Assembly (NCBI GenBank): GCA_001566295.1 | Contig: KQ964251.1 | Location: 749,838-813,837, forward strand | Direction: 5' to 3' | Source of the DNA: Microdochium bolleyi | Lineage: Eukaryota > Ascomycota > Sordariomycetes > Xylariales > Microdochiaceae | Length of the DNA stretch: 64,000 nt | Made by a program: the position numbers and the translations under genes | Notes under the pieces: generated by a model | The model's database searches: none | Told to the model about the DNA's origin: nothing | The model's input: only the letters and a program-made list of their open reading frames with translations | Shown: positions 24,323 to 36,600 of the stretch, piece by piece | Numbering within the stretch: the stretch's first letter is position 1 | Layout: every line of letters begins with the position of its first letter

Positions 24323-24328
24323 TATAAA
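24323..24328 (+). promoter_or_regulatory. TATA box of the P450 gene
   Basis: TATAAA followed by GAGGG lies about 100 bp upstream of the P450 start codon at 24429, with a C/T- and CA-rich leader between. The position and sequence fit a strong, regulated fungal core promoter. Confidence 0.6.
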
Positions 24329-24428
24329 GAGGGTGCACCCGCAGCCATCCTACCTCGGATCCTCCCACTTGACGGTCTAGATCTACCTAAAGTAGAGACT
24401 CGAAAGATTCCTCCAGCACCCCATCAAC

Positions 24429-26083
24429 ATGTCGGCGATTACCAAGGCCGTGGATGTGGACTGGCTCACGTCGTTGCCCGGCCTGGCAACCCTCGCGGGC
24501 GTCTACGTCCTGGGCCTGACTGTGTATCGCCTCTACTTCAGCCCGCTCTCCCACATCCCCGGGCCCAAGATTGCAGGTTCGTCCTCCCGATGCGCGCACT
24601 GCTGCAGCGCAGCCGCCCACATGCTACGCTGACCCTGCTGCCACCAGCCGTGACGTCGCTGTACCATGCCTACTGGGACCTGGTCGGCAACGGCGGCGGC
24701 CAGTATGTCTGGGTCATCCAGGACATGCACCGCAAGTACGGGCCCATTGTACGCATCCGGCCCGACGTCGTCCACGTCAACGACCCGGCCTTCATCGACC
24801 AGCTCTACTCGCAGTCGCCCAAGCACCGCCGGGAGCGTTACCCGACCGTCATCAAGATGGTCCAGAGCCCAGGCTCCATCCTCGGCACCGTCGACCACGA
24901 CATGCACCGCCGCCGCCGCGCCGTCCTGAACCCCTTCTTCTCCCAGGGCAACGTCCGGCGCCTTGAGCCCGTCATCAATGACACCCTCACCAACCTCCTC
25001 CGCCGGATGGACGGCTGGGCCCAGCAGGGCGTGCCCGTCGACTTCAACAACCCCTTCCGCGCGGCCACCAAGGACATCATCGAGGCCTACGCCTTTGGCG
25101 AGGGCGGCGCAAAGTACCTCGACATGGAGGACTGCAACAAGGCCTTCTTCGACGTCGTCGCGCCCCAGGCCATCACGCACCTCGGCACGCACTTCATCTG
25201 GCTCTCCGTGTTCTTCCGCAAGGTCCCCCCCGCGCTGATGAAGAAGATGATCCCCCGCGTCAGCACCTTTGTGACCTACATGGAGGAGCTCTACGCGCAG
25301 ATCAACAAGCTCCGCAGCACCGCGGACCTGCCCGAGGGCCGCACCATCTTCCACGAGATCCTGCGCAGCGACATCCCCGCGCCCGAGAAGGAGACGGAGC
25401 GCCTCGGCGACGAGGCCATGATCATGGTTATCGCCGGTTCGGACACGACTGCCTCCACGCTCGCCTGCATCACCTACCACCTCCTCGCGGACCCGGCGCT
25501 GCTCGCCCGCCTCAAGGCGGAGCTCGAGGTCGCCATGCCCGACCCCAACGAGCTGCCCGTCGCCGCCAAGCTCGAGTCCCTGCCGCTCCTCAACGCCATT
25601 GTCCAGGAGGCTATCCGCCTGCACCCGGGCGCCACGCACCGCCAGGACCGGTCCGCGCCGGACGAGGACCTCGTGTACACGGACCCGGCCGTGGGCAAGT
25701 CCTACACGATCCCGCGCGGCTACGGCATCGGCATGACCGCGCCGCTCGTCAACCGCCACCCGGCCATCTACGAGCGGCCCGACGAGTTTCTGCCGGACCG
25801 GTACCTCGACAACCCGAAGCTCGACCGGTACCTCATGTCCTTCTCGCGGGGCACGCGCCAGTGCATCGGCATCAACCTCGCGTACCAGGAGCTGCAGACC
25901 TTCACGGCCGGTATCTTCCGCCGCTACGACCGGTACGACCCGGCCAAGGGCGAGCAAGGGCAGGGTGGCCCTACGCTCGAGCTCTTCGAGACCACCCGTC
26001 GCGATATCGAGATGGACCGCGACTATATCACGCCCGGCCTACCTCCGGACAGCCAGGGCCTGCGGCTGAGGATCCGGCAGTGA
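24429..26083 (+). CDS. Cytochrome P450 monooxygenase, trichodiene oxygenase (Tri4)-like
   Basis: Exons 24429-24576 and 24648-26083 join to 527 residues, standard for a microsomal P450. An N-terminal membrane anchor (about 12-35) leads to the proline-rich hinge FSPLSHIPGPKIA. The I-helix oxygen-binding motif AGSDTTAS, the K-helix EAIR (ExxR), the FLPDRYL meander and the haem loop FSRGTRQCIG with the axial cysteine are all intact. The overall pattern (AVTSLYHAYWDLV, HDMHRRRRAVLNPFFS) matches fungal P450s usually labelled trichodiene-oxygenase-like. That label does not show it makes trichothecenes: no terpene synthase or other pathway gene lies nearby. It oxidises an unknown small lipophilic substrate at the ER, taking electrons from P450 reductase and perhaps cytochrome b5. 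The intron donor (GTTCGT) is unusual. Confidence 0.92.
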
Positions 26084-26664
26084 GGAAGATGGTTCTGTGC
26101 GGATGGAAGAAGTGGTCGTGGGGCCGGGCCATGGTACATAGCGTCAATACCCTTGGCGAAAAGTGAAGATTCTTTCTTGAATTGTCCGAAGCATGTTCTC
26201 TCATTACATTGTAGGGATGCTGTTTGATCTCTGTTAGGATTTGTCACTTTCTGTACAAGAGTGGGCATTGGTTTGTTTGTATTCACAGTTCCATTATCGG
26301 GATTGCCAACCGCTTCTGCGCCGTATTGTGATGATGCCTGATTCATTGCGTCACGAGTCAGACTATACTGGTACAGCATCATCTGCTCTGTCGACTTTTG
26401 ACCGGCTCTCTCGCAACGGACCGATAGTCATATCACGACTGTAGTGGACATGAACCCATGGATACTATGTCTGGAAAATCATTGGTAAGTTGTAAGTCTG
26501 GGGCACATACTTGTGCCATATATACGTGTATATCTAGAGAGGACCTCGTCTCTCGGCCTGGTGTATCTTTATGTCGACATCTCTCACCGCTATCAAGTAC
26601 CTATTGTAGCTTTCCCTCGCTTTGTAAAAACATGGCTCTCTGTATGCACCGAGTTCAAGGTCGT
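26084..26664. other. Convergent region between P450 and cytochrome b5
   Basis: This is A+T-rich 3' flanking sequence of two tail-to-tail genes. No frame with recognisable content is present. Confidence 0.7.
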
Positions 26665-27227
26665 CTACAGCTTGGCCGACTCGGAGACGGTGCCGATCTT
26701 GAGCTTGTCGCCGTACTTGTCGAGCACATTCTTGCCGTGGTACTTCCAGAACTGCTTCGAGGCGTCCTTGCCGGCCATGCGCTTGAGGATCTTGGCGCCG
26801 CCAGGGTGCTCGTCGAGGAAGTCTGTTAGCGAGAGGAGAGTTATTAGCTTTAAGTATATGTGCTGGCTACGCGCAGGCGCCCGGTGCCTCAGGATCGCGA
26901 GCAGGGCAGAGTAAGAGGCAAATGCAAACAAGGCCGTGGATCGCCTAGTGTGATTCGGCTTTCCGAGTTGCGCACATAGCATGCGCTTGTTTGTATCCTG
27001 GTGTACGCCAGGCCAGGCCAGTGCGCATGACCCGTACCATGGAAAAGGGGCGACCAGGTCCTGCTGCTATCTGTCCGGCCGGATGCACAGAACGAAGTGT
27101 GTGTGTTGTAAAGGTTCTCAATTTTCGACTTACTCGAGATGTCGTAGACGCCGTTGTCGACGACGAGCCACATGCTGTCGCCGTCCTTGTGCTCGCCGAC
27201 CTCCTTGAGGGTGTATGACTTGGACAT
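26665..27227 (-). CDS. Small soluble cytochrome b5-like haem protein
   Basis: Exons 27227-27134 and 26822-26665 join to 83 residues, just the b5 fold with no membrane anchor. The first axial histidine is in DEHPGG (His37) and the second in KYHGKNV (His60). The opening YTLKEVGEHKDGDSMWLVVDNGVYDIS is the classic b5 start. A protein like this carries single electrons to desaturases, hydroxylases or P450s. Lack of a tail anchor suggests a cytosolic or loosely bound form. It ends 582 bp from the end of the P450, in convergent orientation. The intron (27133-26823, 311 nt) is longer than most in this window, so an unseen alternative exon, for example one carrying an anchor, cannot be excluded. Confidence 0.88.
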
Positions 27228-27939
27228 GGTGAATTATAAATTCGGTATTTAGGGAAAGCGATGCGATCGTCGACAGGAGGAACTGGTGTGAATGTGGGTT
27301 CTCTATGCATTGATGTTCGGTCAGTTCATGGCGCTCTTCGCTCGTGACAATGTCGGACCGAGGCGGGCCGACATCGAGGTTGGTGGCACAAGATGTCGAC
27401 GTCGAGGAATCTAGTGCAATCCCGCAGGACTAGGGATAGGCACCTACAGTTTTGTGATGCCGTCAAGATGTTGTCGAGGAGGAGTGCAAGGTCGGAAAGT
27501 GGACACGAGACGACTTCGTCGCGAGAGAAGGGTGTGGTGTCGCTCAAGTATTGCTGGCAGCGGGAAGAGACCGCTCGCTCACCCCTGCAGCCCAGTGACG
27601 CGGGCGCCTTCCCCAGGCATTGCGTCTCCACTTTTGCAAGGCCCGCCTCGAGGCCTGCGCGAACCTCGGCACAAAGACCACCCACTGCCCATTTCGAATC
27701 CCGGAGCCCGGATTGGCCGAGACATCTCCACGTCCTCGGCCGTTTCTTTCCCCCGCGGGCAGCTGTGGGAATCAACCGGTACTCCGCACCGACTTGCTGG
27801 CCTGCCAGTTGCGTGGGGAAACGTGAGTGACCCCGGCCGGCGAATGTCACATGTAGACTCGCAAGTTGGGGCTCGATCATTGGGTGTGCGTGGTAGAGTC
27901 GTCAACTTGATCTGATGAGGGCTGTCTTTGCGACCCGGT
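27228..27939. other. Intergenic region between OMA1 and cytochrome b5
   Basis: It contains the 3' end of OMA1 and the promoter of the cytochrome b5 gene, both on the minus strand. Overlapping frames up to 184 codons are motif-free. Confidence 0.65.
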
Positions 27940-29406
27940 CTACTGGATGACGATGCCCCTTTCCAATGCTCTCTTGAACATGTCAGCAAACGCCGATGTC
28001 CCCTGGCAGTCGCTCTGCTCCATTTTCTCTAACGCTTGTGGCAGCCATTCGCTGATTTTCTGAATTCGATTGTGGTTCTTGAGACACGGGTGAAGATTAG
28101 TATCAGCATCTGTCTTGGTTCATATGGCACCATTTCGAACGTGCTTACCGATGGATGTGTACTGAGCCACTCGGGCGGCTCAACCTGCTGCTGCCTCTCC
28201 ATCCGTTGCCAAAACGCAAGGGCCTGCCGCGGGTCGTAGCATGCCTCCGACATCATCATCAGCCCGATATAGTCGGCTTCAGACTCCTGCCGGCGACCCA
28301 TGGGCCTGCCAAACAGCAGGTCCAGCACGGAGTTGCCCAGCCAGTACCCGCCAATGAGCGCGAATCCGCCTGTGAGCAGAATGACGGAGCCGAGGAGTAT
28401 ATTGGTGCCGATCTGGCCCGACATGCGCTCCGCAACATGCTCCGCAAGGTTGTGCGCAATCTCATGGCCCAGTACTGCAGCCAAGCCATCCTCGTTCTTG
28501 GCAATATGGATGAGACCGCTGTGCACAAAGACCTTGCCACCAGGAAGGACGAATGCGTTCGCAGTGCCTAGATCGTTGGCTGAGGGTCAAAACGGGTTCT
28601 ATATCGCAACGAGCACGGCGTTGGTTGGGTAAATGCTCACCTGGATCGTCAATGACTCTGATCTCCCACTGCGCGTCCTCCATGCCAGACACGGGAATCA
28701 GCCTCTTCATCACCCGTTTGACCATCTGCACACGCCAGTCCCAGTCCCCGAGAAATCTACCCCCTTGCCTTTCCACGTCGTAGATTATGCGCTTGACCTG
28801 CTCCTCGCCGATCTTCTCCACGGACTCCTGGCTGAAGCAGTTGAACCTCTTCCGGCCTGACACCGGTACGGTCTGCATGTTGGCGTAATAGAACGCGCAT
28901 GCGCCGCCCACAGCAAGGATAGCAATCATCTTCGTGCTCGGTGCCTTTGCAGCTCGGCGCATCCGGCTTTGCGACAGCAATGGCTTGGCCCGCGCAAGCT
29001 CCTCGTAAGGGTCGGGTCGTATCCGGCCGCCACTCGTTCCGCCATTTCTGCTGTTGTAGATGTACCAATATGTCTTGCTCTTTCCTTGGCCGTCCGCGTC
29101 ACTTCTACTGCCGCTTGCAGAGGAACGGTCGGAGGCCGTCCGGTTTACATTATTCGGATGGTTTGGGTGGTCTTCGGGCCACTCCCATTTGCCCCGGTCG
29201 AGCCGGGTATGACTTTGGGAGAGCCATCGGTGTTGTTGAGGAAATTGTTTGAGTGGAGGATGTGTTCTTGTCGTCTTTGTTGTCTTGGCGGTCGCCGGAG
29301 AGCGAGCAGGTGTGCAAGAGTCCCTCGCTAGGGCCTTGAGGTTGGGTCGACACGGCGTAGGCTGACCATGGCGAGCTGCCAATTGCAGCGCTTGGAACTT
29401 TCGCAT
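27940..29406 (-). CDS. OMA1: Mitochondrial inner-membrane metalloendopeptidase OMA1 (M48 family)
   Basis: Exons 29406-28641, 28567-28149 and 28077-27940 join to 440 residues. OMA1 is a zinc protease of the inner mitochondrial membrane that cleaves misfolded membrane proteins and responds to stress. The first 50 residues are Arg/Ser/Thr rich without acidic runs, as in a targeting presequence. A membrane segment (MIAILAVGGACAFYY) lies near 155. VPVSGRKRFNC is a family signature. The catalytic HEIAH is at about 290-294, preceded by LPGGKVFVHSGL, and the third zinc ligand lies in ESEADYIGL. A second hydrophobic stretch (LLGSVILLTGGFALIGG) follows the active site. The last exon restores the conserved STHPSNHNRI junction and a KISEWLP helix. 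All active-site residues are intact. Confidence 0.93.
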
Positions 29407-32400
29407 CCGACCGCTGGGCTATGGAGCAGGAACTCGATAGCGACGACGGAGCTCCGAGTATTCGTGCTCGATCTGTCGGCGACGTGGCGTTGGATCGAAG
29501 AGGAGGTCGAGTCGCCCGTCCCAAGTGACTAGCCGTGGGCTAAGCGGAAGGGTTTCCGGGGGGGTTTCGCGGGATACAGGCGACCGATTCTGTTTCGTGG
29601 TGAGTTGTGATTGTGTGTCAAAGCAAACTTCACAGCTGGAGCTGTTGTGGTCCCCTCGAAGACAGACACCAGCCAGTCCCCACCAGGTGACGCAGTGGCA
29701 GGAGCAACCTTGCAAGCGCCGGGGACAAAGGGTGGGACCCCACAACCAGCCAACCCTTGATACAGGTCACATCCTCAACTGCCTCATGCACCGCTCTGTA
29801 CCTATGCACCTCATTTCTCGCCTGAGTCGAAAACGCCTACGCTCTAAATGTTTTGGGATGTCGTTCGCGATCTACCAATTCACTCACCATGCCTCCTGGT
29901 TTTGTGCGACATGCAGGATCCTGGGGTCTCCGCTTTGTCCCTCAGCTAGTCTTTCGTGGCTCAGCAGATGCCTGGCGATTTATCTTCAGCCCAGGACTGG
30001 GACTCTGAACCACCAGGGAAGGGTCCCGAGTGCTGATTTGGTCAAAGCTCGCCACCAAGTTGTTTTCCAAAATGTTGATTTCTGCGTCGCTGTCGTCGCT
30101 GAAGTAGGTCGCGGACCTGCCGCCCGAGAGACCGCATGATTTTCATGCAGCCCCAAGCTTCCAGACGGTATCCCCAGGGACAACATTGGATAGTGTCATG
30201 CATCATACATGGTGGCCGTTCGTGAGATAGTCACCATTCTTCGTCTTAGACATCGAATCAGCCAGAACCCCATAGCAGGTGCGACCAAAGCTCTGCCTGT
30301 TGGTGCCATATTCCTGTCAGGATCCAGTCCAGTCCGGGCGCCCATCGAGATAGCTGCTCACCTTGTATCATCAGTGCCGTTTCATTCGGGAGGTAGGGAG
30401 CAAACCGGTGCCAGTTGATCTCCTCGTCGCATGTATCCTTCGCCATGACTATGATACTCGCAATCCCGGCAGGACCGCCGTGCCCCGTGTGAAGGTCTCG
30501 CTGGCCGGTGCGGTGTATAAGATCGAATACGCCGAGCCTTGGTGCTGCTGCGTTCAAACGCACGTCCAGCCCACCACTCTGGCTCGCCTTCATCCACAGT
30601 AGGCTCAATTCTTCTGAGGACAGAGTCGACAGCATTGATCGCTTACCTCTTAGAGCCGAGAGTCGTAAAAGACGTGCGGCCCAGAGGCTGCAAACCGCTC
30701 TCTTCTGGTGGCTAGCCGGCAGCTGGGTTCCTTCGTCCTTCTGTCCTTTCACGTAAGCGGCAGAAAAGCTCGATATGGGACACGAGTCTGCTGTCCTATC
30801 TATATCTGCGTCCTGCAGCGCAGAAGGTCGCGTCTATTCCGCTGAATATATGCATGGTTGCCCGGCTCTCATGAGGTTGTGATAGTTATCGACACAGGCT
30901 CGGCCGGCCCAGAATTCCTCGCTTCTGGAGTCATATGTATAAGAGTATGCTCATATGTGGTCTCCATTCACATCACTATCTGCGGTAGCGGCGCGTGCAT
31001 ATGCTTCTGAATGTGCTCAGGCTTCGCTTTCAACATGGAGCCCTGGCTCGCTCTCGTGGTATTGATTCACTCCTGGTCGTGTGGTGTTAAGGACGTTAGC
31101 TATGCCACACTAGGCGCGTCTCGGCTGCTGCGCAGGCAAAAGCTAATGACCTTCAACTTTTGTCCTCTTTGCACACTCTCTGGCTGAGGTCTGTGTACTC
31201 GGGGTGATCACCGGGGACAGGGATCAACTTCGGCGGACGGAAGAGCGCATTGAACTTCGTGATGTGTCGTGATGCATCGACCGGGCTGGCCAGGCCAGGA
31301 TGAATCCCAGTCTTTATCATTCGCCTGATCGATTTCAGGTTAGCAAGTTGTAGACCTGTTGAGACGTTTTTCATTCAAGAAACGGGACGTCGACACGATC
31401 GATATATGGACGACTGTTCCCCAGCCAAGAGTCACTAATCCCGTGATAGATGGTCCTGGCAGGATTCATAACCGTGTTGGCGGCCGTCCCAGGATTACCT
31501 CGGAGTCAACCCTTGTCAGTAGCGCAAAGACTGACCATAGATCCTTGTTCGTGATGTTCCTTGTCTCCCAACGTGTTTCCCCATAAGGTGCAGACTGTAC
31601 GTCAGCGAAGCGCATCGGTACGGGGCAGAATCCACACGAACCAACTTCAGGCCAGATTTCAGTAGGGAAGTTCAGAGTTTTTAAAGCCATCAGACCTCGA
31701 GATTAAAATGGACTGACCATTTTGGGGGCCGAAAAAGCTTTCTCTCATGGGTGGGCTCAGTAAGCGCAATCCCCAGTCCAGTCCCCAGCCGCCCACTGAG
31801 AAATACACAGTAACAGCTCACGATCCTGAGACCGCCAGCGCGTCCCACCCCTCCCCTCCCCTCCGCTACCTCACGCTTCCTTTCTGGTCATCCGTTCTTC
31901 TTCGGAAGCGGCTTGATCTCCCGTGCTAGGTTGGGATCAGCGTACGGGCTGCATCTGTATACCTCTACTGCCCGAGTCGAGCAAGACTCGTGAGCTTTTG
32001 GGCTCTGGATACCTTCCGCTTTCCCATAACCCTGTCTCCTCAACGGTCCCCGTGCGTCTGCATCATAGGGTTTGATGGCGTCATCCATCTTGCGATACGA
32101 CCTGCAATCTGCCCCCATCTGGCTCGTGACAGGGCCAAGAATAGTCCAAGATGGCCGCGTTCAGCGGCAAGCAGGGAGCTGGATAGGGTAAATAGCCCCC
32201 AGCAGCCACCCGGTTCCAAACGGTCTGAACACTCCCCTCTCCTAGTCTCTCCATAATATGGCCACCCCTACCCCTTTCCCGTTCTCCTTCTTCCACGAGT
32301 TTAGCTCCAGATCTGGATGCAGATCAGGCATGACCCTTGGCTCATGCAGCCCTATGCAGGCATCTTGTGGCTGCACATATGGGCTGCCCACCAGCGGGAG

Positions 32401-32883
32401 GGAGCTTGGCTCTCGTGGCACCAACCGCTACATAGTAACAAGCCTTTCTCAAAGACAAGGGGTGTCAAGGCCGTGTAGGTGCTCAGGACGGCTTAAATGC
32501 AGGGGCCTTGTTGAATCGTGGGCTCTTGCTCGCCAGGGTTCTGACAGGTCGTCGACGTTGTGCGCGTCGCTTGGATTTAGAGACAACCACAGTCACTACG
32601 ACGAGCCGACCCTAATTGCCCCAGGGTGCACATGGGGAGCGCTTAACGCCTTTGTACGCTTTGTGTCAATTCTGATCGAAGTTGATTAAAATGAAATTTC
32701 GGCTCGTCGTCAAGTCGGCCTATGTTTGTAGCGCCATGAACGCCAGCTTGCTGCAAATTACAAGAAAGAAATGATGACCATCCCCCCGTCATTAAAATCA
32801 TGTGTCTCCAAAATGCCTGGCGTTACTATCAGCGTGATGGAAAGACCAGGTTCTTGTGGGTGCGGCCCATAGATCGGATGACC
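29407..32883. other. 3.5 kb gene-poor region
   Basis: This lies between the 5' end of OMA1 and the 3' end of the bZIP gene, both minus strand, so it includes the OMA1 promoter. Frames up to about 200 codons exist, for example minus-strand 30258-30752, but none has a family motif. Imperfect inverted CATATG repeats occur near 30,930-30,960. I see no RNA gene or transposon remnant. Confidence 0.5.
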
Positions 32884-33636
32884 CTAGCTCCAATTGTTGG
32901 TTACTGTGCCGTTCACGTATTCCCCCGTGTCTGGAAACATGTATAAGTTCATAGCAGGATCTGAATGACTGCCAGAGATATTGTATGCAAGCGCCTCGCT
33001 CTGGTACTGCGAAGTAATGTCTTGCTGACTCTTGAGCTTGACATACTCTGCCTCTAACGTGGCATAGGCGTGGCCGAGGACATCGTTCTTCTGTTTGGCC
33101 TCGTCGAGAAGCAATTCGAGGTCCTTGATCCTCTGATCCTTGCGCTCTCTGTATGCTCGTTGCGAGGCGCGGTTTTGAGCCCGTCGGCGCTGCGAAAAGC
33201 GAGACACTGGTCAGATTTCCGTCCTGGCTTCCTCCAAGCGTGACAGCGGGGAACATCTATGGTCTAGACCTACCGAGAGCACCGAAGGTGGCGCATTCTT
33301 GTATCTGTTCTCACGCTTACGTTTCGTTGTTGCCTTGGGAGTATCCTGCTGGCTTTCTGCCGAGTTTGGGTCGCTCGAGGGGTGCAAGTGCTCGGAATGG
33401 TGATATGCGGCATACTGGAGGTCGTACTAACTCGTGTTCCACGTGAGCCGGGGCCCCGCCGGCAGCAAATGGATGGTGATACATACAGAAGAGTCTACGG
33501 GGCTGGTTGATGCAGAGGTGCAAGGGGACTCGAGGTAGTGCTCCGGTTCATCGAATGCATAAGGATATGACAGACTCGACACGATATGATCTGTGCTGTG
33601 GCTCTGAAGATTGTCCATCGGACCGACGCTGGACAT
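32884..33636 (-). CDS. bZIP transcription factor (fungal AP-1-like basic region)
   Basis: Exons 33636-33487, 33426-33274 and 33189-32884, all phase 0, join to 202 residues. The N-terminal half is Ser/Thr/Pro rich with a lysine/arginine patch (TTKRKRENRYKN). The basic region begins at about residue 102 (RRRAQNRASQRAYRERKDQ) with the NxxxQxxFR-like core NRASQRAY typical of fungal Yap/AP-1-related bZIPs. A heptad zipper (IKDLELLLDEAKQKNDVL) and a short C-terminal region follow. The intron 33273-33190 sits immediately before the basic region. Start 33636 was chosen as the first ATG in the frame; just upstream is a pyrimidine-rich TTTCCAG that could be a leader-intron acceptor. No cysteine-rich redox domain is present, so it is not a full Yap1 orthologue. 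Targets unknown. Confidence 0.88.
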
Positions 33637-36600
33637 ATTTGCTGTCTGGAAACAAAAGGCACCAGCACTCGAGACGTGCGACGGGCGGTATCGTGCAAGA
33701 GTTGTCGTGGACGAAGCTGGTCGAGTCAATGTTGCAGGCAGAACCGGAGCAGGCGAAGCATCGAGCGAGTCTGGTGATACTTTGTGTCAGGAACCGGCAG
33801 GCGCGACAGGCCGTCTCCACGGGAAGGGACGACGGGTTCATATATGCGGACACTGAGCGCTCGCCACTCCGACTTGCAGGGCTCCCACGGGCCGAGCCTA
33901 TCAAGCCCGTCGAGCCGGCCCTGCTGGACACACCTCCCACAACCGCACGCGGGATGACCAGCCGGCTGACCTCGCAGTATCTCGCAACCCTTGGGCCCGC
34001 AGCGGTGCTAGAGCCGACAGGGGCGTGTGCGTGCACATGCAGCCCTGCCAACCCGGCCCTTGGCAGGTGTGAGGGTACCCTGCCCGGCGCCCGGCAAAGC
34101 CATGCCCACCCCTCTTCCCCCCTGGTTATCGTTTTGTTCACCTTCTCAACTCAGCCGCAACATGCAAAAGATCCTATTGCTTCTCGAACTGGCCAAGCTC
34201 GCAGCCGAATACTTGGAGGGGGGGTTGCAAGCCTGCCGTCCCGCTTTCGATTCCGTGGCGCTTTTGCAAGGCCAGGCATAACCCTGCGCCTGTCACCCAT
34301 CGGACCTTCCCTCCCGAGAGCTCGGGTTGGGCATCTGGTCACCTGCTTCAGACTGCGAAATGCCAGGCTGAACATCACCTGGACACGCAAGGAACAGTGG
34401 CAGCTGGACGCTTCCCAGGGAAATACATGGCCACCGCCGACATGGCCCTACAGAGGCAGGGTTTGTGTGAAACCCCGGGAGTATATTACGCCCGACCTCA
34501 CCCGCTTCTCGTTGTATCCCTACCATGGGAATGGCTTCACCTCCAGTGCAGCTTTTGTGGCGGAGTCCACGAGTCACCCGAGAGCTGGAGAGCTCTTTGC
34601 TGCTGCGACCCAGAGCTCGCCTCTTCTGACAACAGGGTTTGAATCCTTCAGCGATTGCAGGTGGGTGTCAATCTGTCACGGCCGGGGCGAGAGCTCAACA
34701 CGATGCCACCAGGGCTGGGCACCTTGTTCATATGTGCGGTCTTGTGTCCGCGCCAGCAGCAGCCCCGCTTACATACGCGTCGACCTGCACTCGATTGGGG
34801 CCAGCTTTCGCTTCAGAATCAGCACATGGGGCTCGTCCAACCCGGTGGCTCCGCCGGCCCTTCATACTGCTAGAGAAGGCCGCCGCAGCCCGAGTCAAGT
34901 AAAAACAAGCCAGCAGTATATCCGGCCTACTTCTTGCTATGAGCTTGGGGCTGTCAAAAGGGCCAGCTAAAGCTTGGAGTACCCGCTGTGTACCTGACAA
35001 GTACAATTACAATCTCCTGCGGCATCATTGAAAAGCTGCCGAACGAGGCATCTCCGCAGCAGGGGTCGTGAAGAAAGCCCCTGTAACCACTTCCACGCTG
35101 CAGCCCCCACGGATAAGACTCAGACCACATTCATCAACCATCACTGCCAGTTTGGGAGAGGTCATAGACTTTCCGCCGAGTACATCGTCATGCTTGCCAT
35201 CAAGATCATCGAGCAGACGCACTCCGCCCCTGGCGAGGACATACCGCCCCTTCGCCCATGTGGATTGGTCGGAAGACTCGAGGAGTGCTAGGAAAGGCGG
35301 ACTTGGCGGTGGAAGCCTAGTGTAGCATGCAGGTGTTGCAGCACGTCGGGTCTCGACCCTCCCGAACCAGAGTCATCGAGGCGGGTCAGATTGCGCGTTG
35401 CACCGAGTCCGCTCGAAAACGCACCGGCCAAAATAGATGCATCCCTGTCGTTTAGATTATCCACCAGTCTCTTCACTCTGGCAAGCCACTACTGTGGTTT
35501 TATGTGCGAAATCTTGTCAACAAACCTCTCTCGAAGTGATGGCCCGTATCGTCAAGCCGTGGCAACGATGCACTGTTGCCTTCTATTGAAGCGATGATGG
35601 ACGGAGGCCTGAGAAAGAAAGCCAAGCGAAATGCCCTGCCGACACACAAGCGAGCTGCCGAGCCACTGAGAATGAGATCCCAGAGTGCCGGGAAGGGCAC
35701 ACCGAATACTTGTCCCGCAGGGCGACCCCGATCTGCCCCAGGATTTGACTCGGAAGCTAGCAGGGATATGTCCCAAAATAACCTGCCACCCTTTAGAAAG
35801 TGGGCACGATTACCTCAGGAACGGCGCGAGCTTAGAAAGACGTTGGGCTCCACAATTCCATGCATCTTCGACCCGACCATGCTCGCTCGCTGCACAATGT
35901 ATTGGCTCGCATCACACACCCGGATGCTGGCGGCTCAGCTCCGTCACTTCGTGCGGAGGTCTCTCCCTCTAGATCCCTGCCTGGCGCGCACGCCATTTGG
36001 ACATGGCGCTCTTAACATTATCTCAATTGAGCAACGTCGGGGGGTCGTCTTTTTTTTCCCATCCTCCTCCGTGGCCCCCCCTCGGCGATGAAGGCACCAA
36101 GCTGCAGGGATGACGACACGCATACATATTCCCTGGAGGCGATGATCCGAGTGCCCAGGGAACTGTCCATACACATGCCGCCATGTACACCCGCGGGCGG
36201 ACAAAGCCGCAGTGCGGTGCTGGGCTCGAGACCGGTGCGGTTCGGGATCTCGGGGTGGCGTTGCATGTGAATCATAGTGAAGTGGTGTGCGTGGGGAGTG
36301 AGAGAAAACGGTTTATCTCAACTAGTTCGTGGCACATGAGGGGGGAGATGCGGGAAAGGGTGGTGGGTGGGCATAACGGCGACTGCCCCTGCTAGCCCCA
36401 GGCAGGCACAGGGCGGGAGAAAGGGTTCATCCATGAAGCACCCACCTGCTCGTACGGCGGCCGTCCTGCAGATACGACGGTGGAGGACTGCCTATGCGGC
36501 CGGATGCCTTACGAGCCCTCGAGGTTTCATTGTTATTTTTTACTTACATCATTTTGTAAGCCAGAGCAGCTGCCCATGACGTCTGGACTGGCAGGGGACT

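Larger units (their letters stand above)
19082..24428. other. 5.3 kb gene-poor region upstream of the P450
   Basis: No frame in this stretch carries a recognisable domain. The longest ones (up to about 245 codons) overlap each other on both strands and look like chance frames in moderately GC-rich DNA. It holds a perfect 93-bp tandem duplication (22,057-22,242), a CATGCATG inverted repeat (22,812-22,850) and, at its right end, a TATA box for the P450. It may hold regulatory DNA, an unrecognised multi-exon gene or non-coding transcripts. Confidence 0.55.

Noticed and set aside
24429..27227. A secondary-metabolite gene cluster around the P450
   Set aside because: Neighbouring genes are housekeeping or regulatory (cytochrome b5, OMA1, dCMP deaminase) and no backbone synthase is present.
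30258..30752. 164-codon minus-strand open frame
   Set aside because: Some stretches look protein-like, but Trp/His/Gly-rich random character, no coding bias and no recognisable family made it too weak to call.
33507..34970. 487-codon plus-strand open frame
   Set aside because: It runs antisense over the first bZIP exon, is rich in Arg/Ser/Pro/Cys, has no domain motif, and its codons lack the third-position bias of real genes here.
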